From: Halomonas sp. CUBES01
GTDB lineage: Bacteria; Pseudomonadota; Gammaproteobacteria; Pseudomonadales; Halomonadaceae
Length of the DNA stretch: 64,000 bases
Direction: 5' to 3'
NCBI RefSeq assembly: GCF_020991005.1
Contig: NZ_JAJLLW010000002.1
Location: forward strand, 434,001-498,000
The position numbers and the translations under genes were made by a program. The notes beneath the pieces were generated by a model that worked only from the letters and a program-made list of their open reading frames with translations, searched no databases and was not told where the DNA came from. Shown in pieces: positions 23,268 through 31,223 of this stretch. Position 1 is the stretch's first letter, and every line of letters starts with the position of its first letter.

Positions 23268-23858
23268 ATGAACGAAGTAGCATTGTTGCTCAAGAGCTTT
23301 GGAGTAGCCTACCAAGGTTACATGGCATGGAAGTTTGAACGGCTAATCCAGAAAGCAGAGGCTCATGGCATGACCGAAGAAGAGTTATGCAATAGCGATC
23401 AACGCTTCGCCCTGTTCATGCGTGTGGGAAGAGCCTTTGAAATTTGCTCAGAACGAGAAGTGGTCGACTACATTGCTGACGCCATGATTGGCGGGATTAA
23501 ATCAGGAGACGTGGAAAACAAGCCAGATTTTGTACACATGGCCATTAGTGCCCTTAGCGGCATCACGAAGACTGAGCTGGATATTCTACTGATGATGCAC
23601 CGGCACCAAATCTACGTTGACGCTGATTTTCGCCGCGATCATGACAGTCACCGTGAAGCTTTCATCAAGGAGTGTGAAGACACTCTGGGCATCAAAAGCA
23701 CAATGCTATCGCCGATCACCACCGGTCTCATGCGCACGGGCTTAGTTACCAGTGATACAACTGGCTTAAGCGGTACTATACAGAATCCTTACTCGCTTTC
23801 CCTGCTTGCTCGTGAGCTGTTTTCGTATATTAACTTGGCTCGTCGGCTGACAGAGTAA
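23268..23858 (+). CDS. Unknown protein, Z/fun-site cargo
   Basis: A 196-aa protein from the ATG at 23268 (MNEVALLLKSFGVAYQGYMAWKF...); the open frame extends to 23196, but the upstream part is low-complexity and lacks a ribosome site. It has no signal peptide or spans, is rich in helices, and has HRHQIYVDADFRRDHDSHREAF in the middle, which is not a motif I can assign. It follows the membrane protein at 22311 on the same strand after about 100 bp, so the two may form a pair. Base composition is less AT-rich than that gene. Confidence 0.5.
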   Translation: MNEVALLLKSFGVAYQGYMAWKFERLIQKAEAHGMTEEELCNSDQRFALFMRVGRAFEICSEREVVDYIADAMIGGIKSGDVENKPDFVHMAISALSGITKTELDILLMMHRHQIYVDADFRRDHDSHREAFIKECEDTLGIKSTMLSPITTGLMRTGLVTSDTTGLSGTIQNPYSLSLLARELFSYINLARRLTE

Positions 23859-23889
23859 GCCCGCCTACTGGCGGGCTGTTTGTTTGGGG

Positions 23890-24324
23890 CTAAAGCAACG
23901 TACCCGAAAGGATCTGCTCTCGACGCGTGTCCGCTTCGCTTTCGGCGATGATCTCTGCATTGATGAGCAGTGAAATGCAGTGATCCACCCCGGCGGCGGT
24001 GGAGCCGAGTGATAGATCAACGTACTGCAGTCGCGGATCTTCAATGATCTCGAAGAAGTCAGCGAGTGCTGCGTCAGTGTTGCGTAGCTCTTTTAACGTG
24101 AGCCGCTCTGCAGAGGTGAACAGCAGTTTGAACTCGACCGGGCCGACGCGAGGGCGCTCGGGTTCTGGCTCTACCGATGCTGTTACCCATTCCCCGTTCT
24201 CTAATACGTCGCCCACCTGGGGCACACCATTGATGCGTTCAATCAGGTCAGGCCGGTCGGGTAGTGTGTTTAGGGCGCCGGTGGCAATGCATCGATTGTC
24301 TTTAATGATGGCGTAATTAAGCAT
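23890..24324 (-). CDS. Tail-fibre-associated protein (position of G)
   Basis: A 144-aa protein (MLNYAIIKDNRCIATGALNTLPDRPDLIERINGVPQVGDVLENGEWV). The N-terminal part is like short tail-tip/fibre accessory domains; the C-terminal part (FKLLFTSAERLTLKELRNTDAALADFFEIIEDPRLQYVDL) occurs in phage proteins encoded after tail fibres. It occupies the place of P2 G, the fibre assembly gene, but is not clearly homologous. It overlaps the next gene by 8 bp. Confidence 0.55.
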   Translation of the reverse strand: MLNYAIIKDNRCIATGALNTLPDRPDLIERINGVPQVGDVLENGEWVTASVEPEPERPRVGPVEFKLLFTSAERLTLKELRNTDAALADFFEIIEDPRLQYVDLSLGSTAAGVDHCISLLINAEIIAESEADTRREQILSGTLL

Positions 24325-24667
24325 ATTCGATTAGCTCCCAACGTATAAACCTACCTCTACTCATAGCGACCGCCCCGGCAGTATTCTCTGTTCCGTTATA
24401 GGCTTCTACATAACCGGCTGTTTCCCAAATATCAATTTCTAGCTGTGTTTCGCTTAAAGTATATAAACAGTCATAAGCTAACGCATCATTTAACATTGTA
24501 TTAAGCGACTGCCCTAAAAACACCTTTAGCTGGCACTTGTTAGGATTTACTTTGTTAATTGGGAATGTCGCTATTTCTGTTACTGTTACTGCGTATTCCC
24601 CACGCTGAACTGACTTGATGCCGCCTCCATTAATCGGCCCGGCGCTACTGCTGATTGCTCTACCCAT
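24317..24667 (-). CDS. Hypothetical tail-region protein
   Basis: A 116-aa protein (MGRAISSSAGPINGGGIKSVQRGEYAV...). The start motif INGGGIKSVQRG is often seen at the N-terminus of phage tail-tip or receptor-binding proteins in marine and halophile phages. A beta-rich domain follows. It is encoded in the tail-fibre operon, overlapping its neighbours by 1 to 8 bp. A receptor-binding or fibre-tip role is inferred from position. Confidence 0.5.
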   Translation of the reverse strand: MGRAISSSAGPINGGGIKSVQRGEYAVTVTEIATFPINKVNPNKCQLKVFLGQSLNTMLNDALAYDCLYTLSETQLEIDIWETAGYVEAYNGTENTAGAVAMSRGRFIRWELIEYA

Positions 24668-24984
24668 TATTCAGCCTCCTCAAACCCATGCACACGAGCA
24701 CTGATATTGCCCACGTCGCTGAGAATGATGATCTTCTCGCCCGCACCGGCGACTAGAGCAGTGCGCTCCAGCACGCCGCCAGCCTCCGGTATCTCGGCGC
24801 CGTACTCAATCCAGTCGGCGTCGCCGGGTTCAGCCGCATCGGTAATGGCTACGCGCACTTTGGCGGGTTCGGTTCCCCGGTTAACCAGCGAGATATTGAG
24901 TGTGGCCACAGTATCTGCCGGTACCGTGTATACCGTGGTGGTTGTGTCGGCGACTAATGCCGCCGAGCCGAGTTTTCCTGACAT
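24667..24984 (-). CDS. Hypothetical tail-region beta protein
   Basis: A 105-aa protein (MSGKLGSAALVADTTTTVYTVPADTVATLNISLVNRGTEPAKVRVAIT...). It reads as one beta-sandwich of the type found in phage virion decoration or fibre proteins. It lies between the fibre gene H and the hypothetical gene at 24317, with a 1-bp overlap to the latter. Function is inferred from position only. Confidence 0.5.
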   Translation of the reverse strand: MSGKLGSAALVADTTTTVYTVPADTVATLNISLVNRGTEPAKVRVAITDAAEPGDADWIEYGAEIPEAGGVLERTALVAGAGEKIIILSDVGNISARVHGFEEAE

Positions 24985-24998
24985 TCGTTATGCTCCGT

Positions 24999-25703
24999 TC
25001 AGTTTTGGCCCATGAAGTAGTGGCGAAGACGAATAGCACCGGCTTGATTGGCCATTTTTTGATCGACGGTGTTGCCGTAGCCGGATAGCTGTTGCTCTAT
25101 CAATGCTTTGCCGCTGGCAGGGGTGAGGGCGTGTTTGGTGCTGGCACCCGCTGCCCCGGTGGTTGTGTTGGCCAGCTGCACAAAGCCTTTGGCGGTGGTG
25201 GTGGCGTCGGGGTGATCGCGGCTTTGGGCGTGGCTGGTTAGTGCGGTTTGCACAAAGGTGCGGGTGGCAAACACCACCGATTGATCCACCGATAGCGTGA
25301 CCGAGGCGGTGTCGCTGACCTGGATGGTCATACGCACGGTGATTTCGCGGCCGCTACCCGCCGCCAGGTTCGGTTTGTAGGTCTCGGGGAAGTTACCGAC
25401 CGCAAAGAGGTTTCCCTCGGTATCGAACAGGCCGATCTCCCGGATCGTCCAGCCGCCCACATCGGTGGGGATGACCAGTTCAGCGATCAGCCAGTTAGGG
25501 TTTTGCTCATCCACGGTCAGGGTGACGACCCCAGCCCGGTAGACTTCATTCACCAGCGTGGTTTGGCTTTCCGTTGGCGGCGCTGGCTGGCCACCGCCAT
25601 CGCCCACGGCCATCTGCGTTAACGCGATTTGTTTACCAAACCCCATGGCTTGGGTGAGCTGGTCTTGACCGGTGGCGGTGAGAAGCGTGAAAAATTGGCT
25701 CAT
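24999..25703 (-). CDS. H: Short tail fibre protein H
   Basis: A 234-aa protein with the conserved N-terminal phage tail-fibre attachment domain of P2 H (MSQFFTLLTATGQDQLTQAMGFGKQIALTQMAVGDGGG...). It ends in short collagen/collar-like segments (DATTTAKGFVQLANTTTGAAGASTKHALTP). P2 H is about three times longer, so the receptor-binding tip is missing from this polypeptide and may be supplied by the small genes downstream (23890-24984). It overlaps gene I by 4 bp. Confidence 0.85.
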   Translation of the reverse strand: MSQFFTLLTATGQDQLTQAMGFGKQIALTQMAVGDGGGQPAPPTESQTTLVNEVYRAGVVTLTVDEQNPNWLIAELVIPTDVGGWTIREIGLFDTEGNLFAVGNFPETYKPNLAAGSGREITVRMTIQVSDTASVTLSVDQSVVFATRTFVQTALTSHAQSRDHPDATTTAKGFVQLANTTTGAAGASTKHALTPASGKALIEQQLSGYGNTVDQKMANQAGAIRLRHYFMGQN

Positions 25704-26326
25704 AGCGGTAGTACCGTGGTGGTGTCGTAGGCAGTGGTCGTGGCGCCAAGGTAGTAAGGCGACGGCGGCACCTCGGCTTCAGTCAGGGTGAGCGGCTGAA
25801 TCGTGACGGTATCGAAGGACTGCTCCCATCCGCTGAGGTAAACGTGACCTGGGATGCTGCCGATCAGGCGCAGCGTGGTGAGGTGGCTGCGGGCGTTCTT
25901 GGTGGCATTGATCAGGCGGATAATTTCGGCCTGGGTGGCGGCATCCAGGCCGCGGTCTTCGATGATCGCTTCGGCGCGGAAGGTGTAGGGCGCGCCGGGT
26001 GGTTCGTCCTGGTGCCACTCGATCAGCGATACGTCGTAATCAATCGCTGCCAGGGCGCGCTTCACTGCGCCGATGGTGCCCTTGCGGCGATGCACGCCGA
26101 TGGCGGCTTGAATGGCGCGGCGCTGGCGATCCTCGCTCCACCTGGCGTCCCATTCGTCCACGCTCAGCGCCCAGGCCAGCCATGGCAGCAGGTGCGCCGG
26201 GCAGGTGTCGGGCCGCCAGAGATCCCGCAGCGGGGTATCGAGGTCGGTGATAACCCCGTTCACCTGGGCGGTGCGCCGCTCCAGCGCCGTGGTGTTGGGT
26301 GGTAGCAGGGGGGCGTTACTCATCAA
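25700..26326 (-). CDS. I: Baseplate/tail protein I
   Basis: The 208-aa P2 gpI family baseplate wedge protein, with LLPPNTTALERRTAQV, DLWRPDTCPAHLLPWLAWALSVDEWD and RKGTIGAVKRALAAIDYDV. It connects the wedges to the tail fibre. It overlaps J by 11 bp and H by 4 bp in the V operon. Confidence 0.9.
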   Translation of the reverse strand: MMSNAPLLPPNTTALERRTAQVNGVITDLDTPLRDLWRPDTCPAHLLPWLAWALSVDEWDARWSEDRQRRAIQAAIGVHRRKGTIGAVKRALAAIDYDVSLIEWHQDEPPGAPYTFRAEAIIEDRGLDAATQAEIIRLINATKNARSHLTTLRLIGSIPGHVYLSGWEQSFDTVTIQPLTLTEAEVPPSPYYLGATTTAYDTTTVLPL

Positions 26327-27227
26327 TGCCCCCCTCGCGCAGCGTGATCCCGCTGCAGTGCGCCGCTTGTTGTGGGGTGACGGTTAACGATGCGGTGGGG
26401 CTGGCCAGCTCGACGCGCTGTACACCGGGGCGGTGCAGGGCGGCGTATAGCCCTGACAGGGTGACATCACGGCCCAGCTGGTGCTGTTCGCTGGTGTAGG
26501 CGTCTGCCTGGGCGCGGGCCTCGGCGAGCACCACGGTGCTGTCCGGGCCGGGGTAGAGGTAAAGCGTGGCGTCAAGGGTGTAGTCGAGGATCTCGGCGGC
26601 CTGGACGCTGACCTGGTCGGTGAGCGGGCGCACGTCTTCAGCATTGACGGCTTGGCTGACTGCCTCAAGCAAGGCGGCATCGGCAAGGCCTCCATCCTCG
26701 CGAGCGAGCACCGTCACCACGACCTGGCCGGGGGCGGGGCTTGAGACGCTGGCATCCTTCACGTTGCCATCGGCAGAGAGGGCGTGAAACACATACGCCT
26801 GGGCCGGGCCTGCGGTACTGAGCCCATCAAGCGATAGCTGGATGCGGCGGCGCAGCTCGCTGTCTGTTTCATAGCTGGGCGGTACCGGGGGAATGGCATC
26901 CGGGTTGCCGGGGTTGGTGACCAAGCGACCCACTTCAAATAGCGCGCCGAGGTGTTCCAGGTCGGCGTCGTTGGCGTAGGCCAGCATCACGGCCCGGGCC
27001 GCTTCGTTAATACGCTGACGCAATACCAGCTCCCGGTAGGCGTTCTCTTCCAGCAACTTGACCAGCGGCTCGGACTCCAGGGCGAGCAGCTCGGTAATGG
27101 CGTCCCGCTCCTCTTCCGGGTAGAGGGTGATAAGCCGCGCCTTGCGTTCGGCTAGGATGGTTTCATAGTCCAGCGGCTCAATGATGTTGGGCGCGGGTAG
27201 CCGGGAGAGGTCGATGGGGCTGTTCAC
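26316..27227 (-). CDS. J: Baseplate wedge protein J
   Basis: The 303-aa P2 gpJ family baseplate protein: IDLSRLPAPNIIEPLDYETILAERKARLI at the start, LRQRINEAARAVMLAYANDADLEHLGALF, and a C-terminal beta domain. Length matches P2 J. It overlaps W by 4 bp. Confidence 0.93.
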   Translation of the reverse strand: MNSPIDLSRLPAPNIIEPLDYETILAERKARLITLYPEEERDAITELLALESEPLVKLLEENAYRELVLRQRINEAARAVMLAYANDADLEHLGALFEVGRLVTNPGNPDAIPPVPPSYETDSELRRRIQLSLDGLSTAGPAQAYVFHALSADGNVKDASVSSPAPGQVVVTVLAREDGGLADAALLEAVSQAVNAEDVRPLTDQVSVQAAEILDYTLDATLYLYPGPDSTVVLAEARAQADAYTSEQHQLGRDVTLSGLYAALHRPGVQRVELASPTASLTVTPQQAAHCSGITLREGGIDE

Positions 27228-27574
27228 AGGTTCCCCCTTAGTGGCACGGCCAGGCTAACGTTTTCACCGGTATCCACGCGCCGGGCGGTGATCATCAGAT
27301 CAAAGCGGCCCGGGCGTTGGGTGGAGACCTGGCGGGTGACTTGCTGCACGCGAATGCGCGGTTCCCACTTCATTAAGGCCACCACCGTGGCGGCGTAGGC
27401 GCGCAGGGCGGTGGGGCCGTTGAGGGGCTGGTCAATCAGTTCCGGCAGCAGCGAGCCGTAATCCCGGCGCATCACCCGGGAGCCAATGGGCGTGGTGAGA
27501 ATATCAGCCACTGATTGCTGGATATGGGCCAGCGCATCTAATCGGCGGCCGTCTTTTGCGTTCATGCCTGCCAT
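27224..27574 (-). CDS. W: Baseplate protein W (gp25-like)
   Basis: The 116-aa P2 gpW / T4 gp25-like wedge protein: MAGMNAKDGRRLDALAHIQQSVADILTTPIGSRVMRRDYGSLLPELID. The T4 gp25 family is the most conserved component of contractile baseplates. It overlaps V by 1 bp. Confidence 0.93.
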   Translation of the reverse strand: MAGMNAKDGRRLDALAHIQQSVADILTTPIGSRVMRRDYGSLLPELIDQPLNGPTALRAYAATVVALMKWEPRIRVQQVTRQVSTQRPGRFDLMITARRVDTGENVSLAVPLRGNL

Positions 27575-28125
27575 TACACTGGCCCCTGGGTGTTGGCGGG
27601 GCCGGGCTGGATACCGCTATGGGCGTGGTCGTGCCCCACGTTTTTGCCGTTGTGGGTAAGCCCTCCACCTTGCTGGCTGTAGCTGCCTTGCCGATTGAGC
27701 TCGCCGGTGTGCTGGATGTTGCCTTGCCAGGTGGTGCCGCCGGGGGCCGTGATCTCGATGGCACCGGGCAGTTTGATGCGCAACACGCTGTTGGCGTGGT
27801 CGTACTCAAAAAGCCCTTCATCCGGAAACAGCCGACGCCACAGTGCAGCGGCGTCGGCCGGGGCGGGATGCGCGTTTGAGCACAGTCCGGCTAGTACTAC
27901 CCCAGCGGCTGGGTCTCCGCCGGGGGAGAAGATGATGACCTGCTCGCCCGGTGTCGGCGGGTCCCAGTCCCTTGTGGTGCCCGCGCGGCCTTCCAGCCAC
28001 GGCAGCCAGTCGGTAAGCAGCTCACCGGTGTTGACGCGCACGCGGGCAGCGGTGTGGTCCACCTCGGCGATGGTGCCGAGGCGGATCAGGTTGTGCAGCA
28101 GGCGGAGCAATTCGGGAATGTTCAT
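27574..28125 (-). CDS. V: Baseplate spike protein V
   Basis: The 183-aa P2 gpV membrane-piercing spike, with an N-terminal OB-fold (IPELLRLLHNLIRLGTIAEVDHTAARVRVNTGELLTDWLPWL) and a beta-helical C-terminus ending in HDHAHSG-type residues, HGHxH-like and probably metal-binding at the tip. The start at 28125 has AGGAT upstream; the frame continues to 28146 but lacks a ribosome site. It is the first gene of the V-W-J-I-H operon, 45 bp after the Ogr-box candidate. Confidence 0.92.
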   Translation of the reverse strand: MNIPELLRLLHNLIRLGTIAEVDHTAARVRVNTGELLTDWLPWLEGRAGTTRDWDPPTPGEQVIIFSPGGDPAAGVVLAGLCSNAHPAPADAAALWRRLFPDEGLFEYDHANSVLRIKLPGAIEITAPGGTTWQGNIQHTGELNRQGSYSQQGGGLTHNGKNVGHDHAHSGIQPGPANTQGPV

Positions 28126-28169
28126 GCCGCTATCCTGCGGCGGCATGAAGTGAAGGCGAAGCGGTGGCG

Positions 28170-28193
28170 GGTGTAAGTGGGGTTATTGACACC
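28170..28193. promoter_or_regulatory. Ogr-box candidate, V late promoter
   Basis: GGTGT and ACACC separated by 14 bp, with AAGTG after the left arm. It lies between the stop of S (28201) and the start of V (28125), exactly where P2 has its V promoter. Confidence 0.65.
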
Positions 28194-28200
28194 GAGTGAC

Positions 28201-28659
28201 TTACACAACGTCGAGATGGGTAAGCACCGAATCCATGATGTGCTCTTGATCCAGCGCGGTGAAGCCGAGCAGCTCCCGCTGGGCGTATTCCACTTCCGGG
28301 CCATCACGGCTGACGCGGTCGCGCAGGCCGTATTGGTGGGTTTTGGCCAGGCGGGCCACGCTGCCGAAGAAGCCGACTACGGCGGTGTCGCCGCTGGCGG
28401 TGGCCTTGAGCCATTTGGCGGTGGAGAGTTTGCTGAACATGGCGCGCCGACGAATGCTGCCCTGTTGTGACCTGAAGGACTGCGCCTTGCGCGGGGTGAA
28501 GGGCGTGCCATCCGGGTTGGTTTGGGCGCGGATGCGTTCCCGCTGGCGGCGGCGTAGATCCCGCGCGACGTTGCGGGCGAGCGCCCGGCGCTGTTTGACG
28601 TCCAACTGGGTGAGCAGCGGGCCGATCCAGTTTTCCAGGGCTTGCAGGTCATTCGCCAT
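28201..28659 (-). CDS. S: Tail completion protein S
   Basis: The 152-aa P2 gpS / virion morphogenesis family protein, with DLQALENWIGPLLTQLD, RRQRERIRAQTNPDGTPFTPRK and FFGSVARLAKTHQYGLRDRV. It is needed to finish tails for joining to heads. It overlaps R by 11 bp and ends the O-to-S late operon. Confidence 0.92.
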   Translation of the reverse strand: MANDLQALENWIGPLLTQLDVKQRRALARNVARDLRRRQRERIRAQTNPDGTPFTPRKAQSFRSQQGSIRRRAMFSKLSTAKWLKATASGDTAVVGFFGSVARLAKTHQYGLRDRVSRDGPEVEYAQRELLGFTALDQEHIMDSVLTHLDVV

Positions 28660-29149
28660 CGCTTTCGGCCTCTCCCCATTCGGCGGCTAGGGTGTAGTCC
28701 GCGTTTGCCTGGGTATCGCGGGTGTACATTTGCCAGCGCGGTGGCGGGCAGCCGGTGGTCTCAAAGCGTGGCAGGGCGTGGTCGACCTGGATATGCCCGG
28801 TGTCGCAGTTCACCTTGGCGAGCACCCGCTCGGTGAGTTGAACGCGCAGGGCGACATCCACCGCGTTGTGGCTGAGGATCTCGGCTTCAAAGCGCACGGC
28901 TTCATTGGGGTCGGCGTCGGGCTGGTACTCGGCCAGCCACTGCAGCAGCGGCACCATGAGGGTGTCGAGGTCGTCGGCGAAGTCGGTGAGCACCAGTTGG
29001 GCGGTGAACTGGTATTCGTGGGTGAGGTTGGGGCCACGACGGAATTCGATGCTGCCTTCTTCCACAAAGGTGAGCAGCTTGTCCGGATCTCGCGCGAGGC
29101 CTTGCACGGCGTTAATCAGGTGGGCGCGTAACAGATGGAGCTTTTTCAT
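28649..29149 (-). CDS. R: Tail completion protein R
   Basis: The 166-aa P2 gpR family protein starting at 29149 (MKKLHLLRAHLINAVQGLARDPDKLLTFVEEG). The core is SIEFRRGPNLTHEYQFTAQLVLTDFADDLDTLMVPLLQWL. The frame extends further to 29194, but those codons lie in lysC. It works with S in tail completion. Confidence 0.92.
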   Translation of the reverse strand: MKKLHLLRAHLINAVQGLARDPDKLLTFVEEGSIEFRRGPNLTHEYQFTAQLVLTDFADDLDTLMVPLLQWLAEYQPDADPNEAVRFEAEILSHNAVDVALRVQLTERVLAKVNCDTGHIQVDHALPRFETTGCPPPRWQMYTRDTQANADYTLAAEWGEAESDGE

Positions 29150-29417
29150 CGGCGGCCTCGTGGCAATTGATGATGGCGTCGACCTCGGCGGCACATTGCG
29201 CCCAGGCGGCTTCGGTGCGTTCCAGCTGCAGGTGAAGCTCGCCGTTAGTCGTCGGCTGGCTGGCCGGTAGGCTGCAGGGGCTGGGGGTCGCGCACTGATT
29301 GATGGTAAGCCTCGGCGCCGGTGACGGCGGGGCGGCGGCGCAACCGGCTAACAGCATCAGGCAGGCGAGTGTTGGCCCAAGCGCGTAGCGTGGCGTTATC
29401 ACGTTGCAGTTCCTCAA
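29112..29417 (-). CDS. lysC: Rz1-like outer-membrane spanin LysC
   Basis: A protein of up to 101 aa with a lipoprotein signal (LGPTLACLMLLAGC, lipobox LLAGC) followed by a proline-rich stretch (AAAPPSPAPR), the layout of Rz1/LysC outer-membrane spanins. The exact start is uncertain. It begins inside lysB in another frame and overlaps it by 173 bp, as nested spanins do. Together with LysB it disrupts the outer membrane at lysis. Confidence 0.8.
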   Translation of the reverse strand: MRNCNVITPRYALGPTLACLMLLAGCAAAPPSPAPRLTINQCATPSPCSLPASQPTTNGELHLQLERTEAAWAQCAAEVDAIINCHEAADEKAPSVTRPPD

Positions 29418-29679
29418 TGGTGGTCAAGCGGTGTGAGGCGGTGCGTTTGAGCGCGGATTGCTGCCTGGCCAGGTCGCGCCGCTGGCTGTTGAGCCGTTGG
29501 GTGTTGGCCCAGAGCGCATCAATCACCACCTGGTGTTGGGCTTCGCGCTGTTGGGATTCCGCCAGTTGCTGCTCGGCGAGCTCGGCGCGGGCCTCGGCGG
29601 CGTTAAGGCGCTGCCAGAGCGCCCAGGTCACGGTGACGACCAGGGCCAGGATCAACACGGCGGCGATGAGTCGGTTCAT
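29245..29679 (-). CDS. lysB: Rz-like inner-membrane spanin LysB
   Basis: A 144-aa protein starting at 29679 with an N-terminal anchor (MNRLIAAVLILALVVTVTWALW) and a long periplasmic coiled coil (RLNAAEARAELAEQQLAESQQ and on). This is the P2 LysB / Rz type of inner-membrane spanin partner. It overlaps the endolysin by 4 bp. Confidence 0.85.
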   Translation of the reverse strand: MNRLIAAVLILALVVTVTWALWQRLNAAEARAELAEQQLAESQQREAQHQVVIDALWANTQRLNSQRRDLARQQSALKRTASHRLTTIEELQRDNATLRAWANTRLPDAVSRLRRRPAVTGAEAYHQSVRDPQPLQPTGQPADD

Positions 29680-30173
29680 GGCGTTGGCTCCTGTGCATGG
29701 CGTTGTTTCAGCCCGGCCAAACACAGTTCGCGCTCGGTGGCGCGGCGCTTGACCAGGCCGTTGAGCTTGCGGCCCTTGGCGTAGACCCAGCGCGAGAGCT
29801 CACGACAGGCACCGCGTAGATCTCCGGCGTTGAGTTTGCGCAGCAGGGTGGAGCGGGCAAACGCGCCTTCGCCGACGTTGTACACAAACGAGGCCAGTGC
29901 GGCCCGGGTGGGCGGTGGCAGATCAACTTTGGAGCGGCTGTCTACCGCCTTGAAGGCATGGCCTAGATCGCCACGCAGTAACTGCTCACACTCGCGGCGG
30001 GAGAGGGTTTGACCCATTCGCGCCGTGGCGGTGTGGCCGTAGCACACGGTGGGGATGCCCACCGGGTCCTGGTAGGCGGTGGGTTCATAGCCTTCGTAAT
30101 AGGACACCACGGCGGTGGCGATACTGACGGCACCGGCGGCGAGGCTGACGCCGACTTTGGTTTTAAGACCCAC
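29676..30173 (-). CDS. SAR-type endolysin, GH24 lysozyme
   Basis: A 165-aa lysozyme of the T4/P21 class with the catalytic triad pattern E-x8-D-x5-T in YYEGYEPTAYQDPVGIPTVCYGHT. The N-terminal segment (VGVSLAAGAVSIATAVVSYY) is a weakly hydrophobic signal-arrest-release anchor, so it can be exported by Sec and activated when the membrane depolarises. GTG start at 30173 with GGGAG upstream; an upstream ATG at 30209 lies in the holin gene. It overlaps the holin by 11 bp. Confidence 0.88.
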   Translation of the reverse strand: MGLKTKVGVSLAAGAVSIATAVVSYYEGYEPTAYQDPVGIPTVCYGHTATARMGQTLSRRECEQLLRGDLGHAFKAVDSRSKVDLPPPTRAALASFVYNVGEGAFARSTLLRKLNAGDLRGACRELSRWVYAKGRKLNGLVKRRATERELCLAGLKQRHAQEPTP

Positions 30174-30366
30174 GGCGGTTCTCCCAGTATTCGCGAAGGC
30201 GGGCCACATAGCGGGGGATCAGCAGGCCGATCTGCAGCGCAAGGTACAAAAGGGTAAGCACGGTGACCCAGTCGGCCGGTGTCATGCCGCCCACGTGCAT
30301 GAGCGACACCACGGCCGGCGGGGCGGCTTTGGCGGTTTCGGTGGTGACTTCAAACGGTTGGCTCAT
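30163..30366 (-). CDS. Holin / pinholin-like membrane protein
   Basis: A 67-aa protein with one clear span (ADWVTVLTLLYLALQIGLLIPRYVARL) preceded by a moderately hydrophobic VVSLMHVGGM segment and followed by a charged tail (YWENRRGS). Its position directly upstream of a SAR endolysin suggests the membrane-permeabilising or depolarising partner (a pinholin type would suffice). It overlaps the endolysin by 11 bp. Confidence 0.75.
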   Translation of the reverse strand: MSQPFEVTTETAKAAPPAVVSLMHVGGMTPADWVTVLTLLYLALQIGLLIPRYVARLREYWENRRGS

Positions 30367-30412
30367 ACGGGCCTCTAGGCTGGCGAGTGGTAGGCGGCGA
30401 ATGGGTGCGGCA

Positions 30413-30637
30413 TCAGTCCCAGAGCTGCACGCGCGGGGCGCGGCTGGGCGATGCGGGAATGGCGGGCAGCGTGACTGCGGTGCCCTGGGGCAGCTGTGGC
30501 CCTAGTTCGGCAAGCCCGGGGTTGGCGGCCAGCACCTGCTCGGTGATGTTTTGTGTGACGCCATAGGCGCGGTAACACAGGGCGTCCAGGGTTTCGTTTT
30601 GCCGCGCTCTGAGGGTGTTGGGCTCATTGCGGTTCAT
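30413..30637 (-). CDS. X: Tail protein X (LysM-like)
   Basis: The 74-aa P2 gpX family protein with a LysM-like peptidoglycan-binding fold: LRARQNETLDALCYRAYGVTQNITEQVLAANPGLAELGPQLPQGT. It overlaps L by 4 bp. Confidence 0.9.
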   Translation of the reverse strand: MNRNEPNTLRARQNETLDALCYRAYGVTQNITEQVLAANPGLAELGPQLPQGTAVTLPAIPASPSRAPRVQLWD

Positions 30638-31107
30638 ATCAGCTCAACGGTGCTGTGCGGGCGGCCTTCGATCTCGCTGATCGCCCAGGCGGCATCGCGG
30701 CGATAGGCATCGGCCGGGTCGGCCAGCTGTTCGCCACGCTCGCGGCCGCTGTTGGTGGCGTCATAGTCGGCGTAGCGCTCCATCAGGCTGGCATGGGCGG
30801 TGGAGAACACGGCGCGCTGGTACAGGCCGAGGTAGGCGCCCGGCGTTTGCCATACCGGCACGGGAATATCGTCGACCGTTGCGTACCCCGCTTCGACCTG
30901 TTCCGCCTGCCAGTGGCGTAACAGCCGGTTGACCATGGCAACGGCGGTGAGCAGCGCGCCCTCAATGCGGGCGCTGGTGATGGTGCCATCCAGCCGGTGG
31001 CGTTCGCGGAAGTCGCTGGGCTGAATGGCTGGCCAGAAGCCGTTGTTCTCAATCGCCTGGTCAGTGGTATCGCTGTTGGCGGTGCCTGCCGAGATAAAGC
31101 TGCTCAT
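30634..31107 (-). CDS. L: Head completion protein L
   Basis: The 157-aa P2 gpL family head-completion protein: NNGFWPAIQPSDFRERHRLDGTITSARIEGALLTAVAMVNRLL and the conserved DDIPVPVWQTPGAYLGLYQRAVFS. It joins packaged heads for tail attachment. A 116-bp gap without a gene separates it from M. Confidence 0.92.
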   Translation of the reverse strand: MSSFISAGTANSDTTDQAIENNGFWPAIQPSDFRERHRLDGTITSARIEGALLTAVAMVNRLLRHWQAEQVEAGYATVDDIPVPVWQTPGAYLGLYQRAVFSTAHASLMERYADYDATNSGRERGEQLADPADAYRRDAAWAISEIEGRPHSTVELI

Positions 31108-31223
31108 GCGTCCTCTCTTTAAGGTGCTGCCGGTGAAAAAGGGGGTGGGCGGCGTTTCGAGATACGGTTAACCGTTTCTCTCACGTCGCGCCCCCTGACG
31201 TCGGCGGTCGACTCGGTTGGCCG

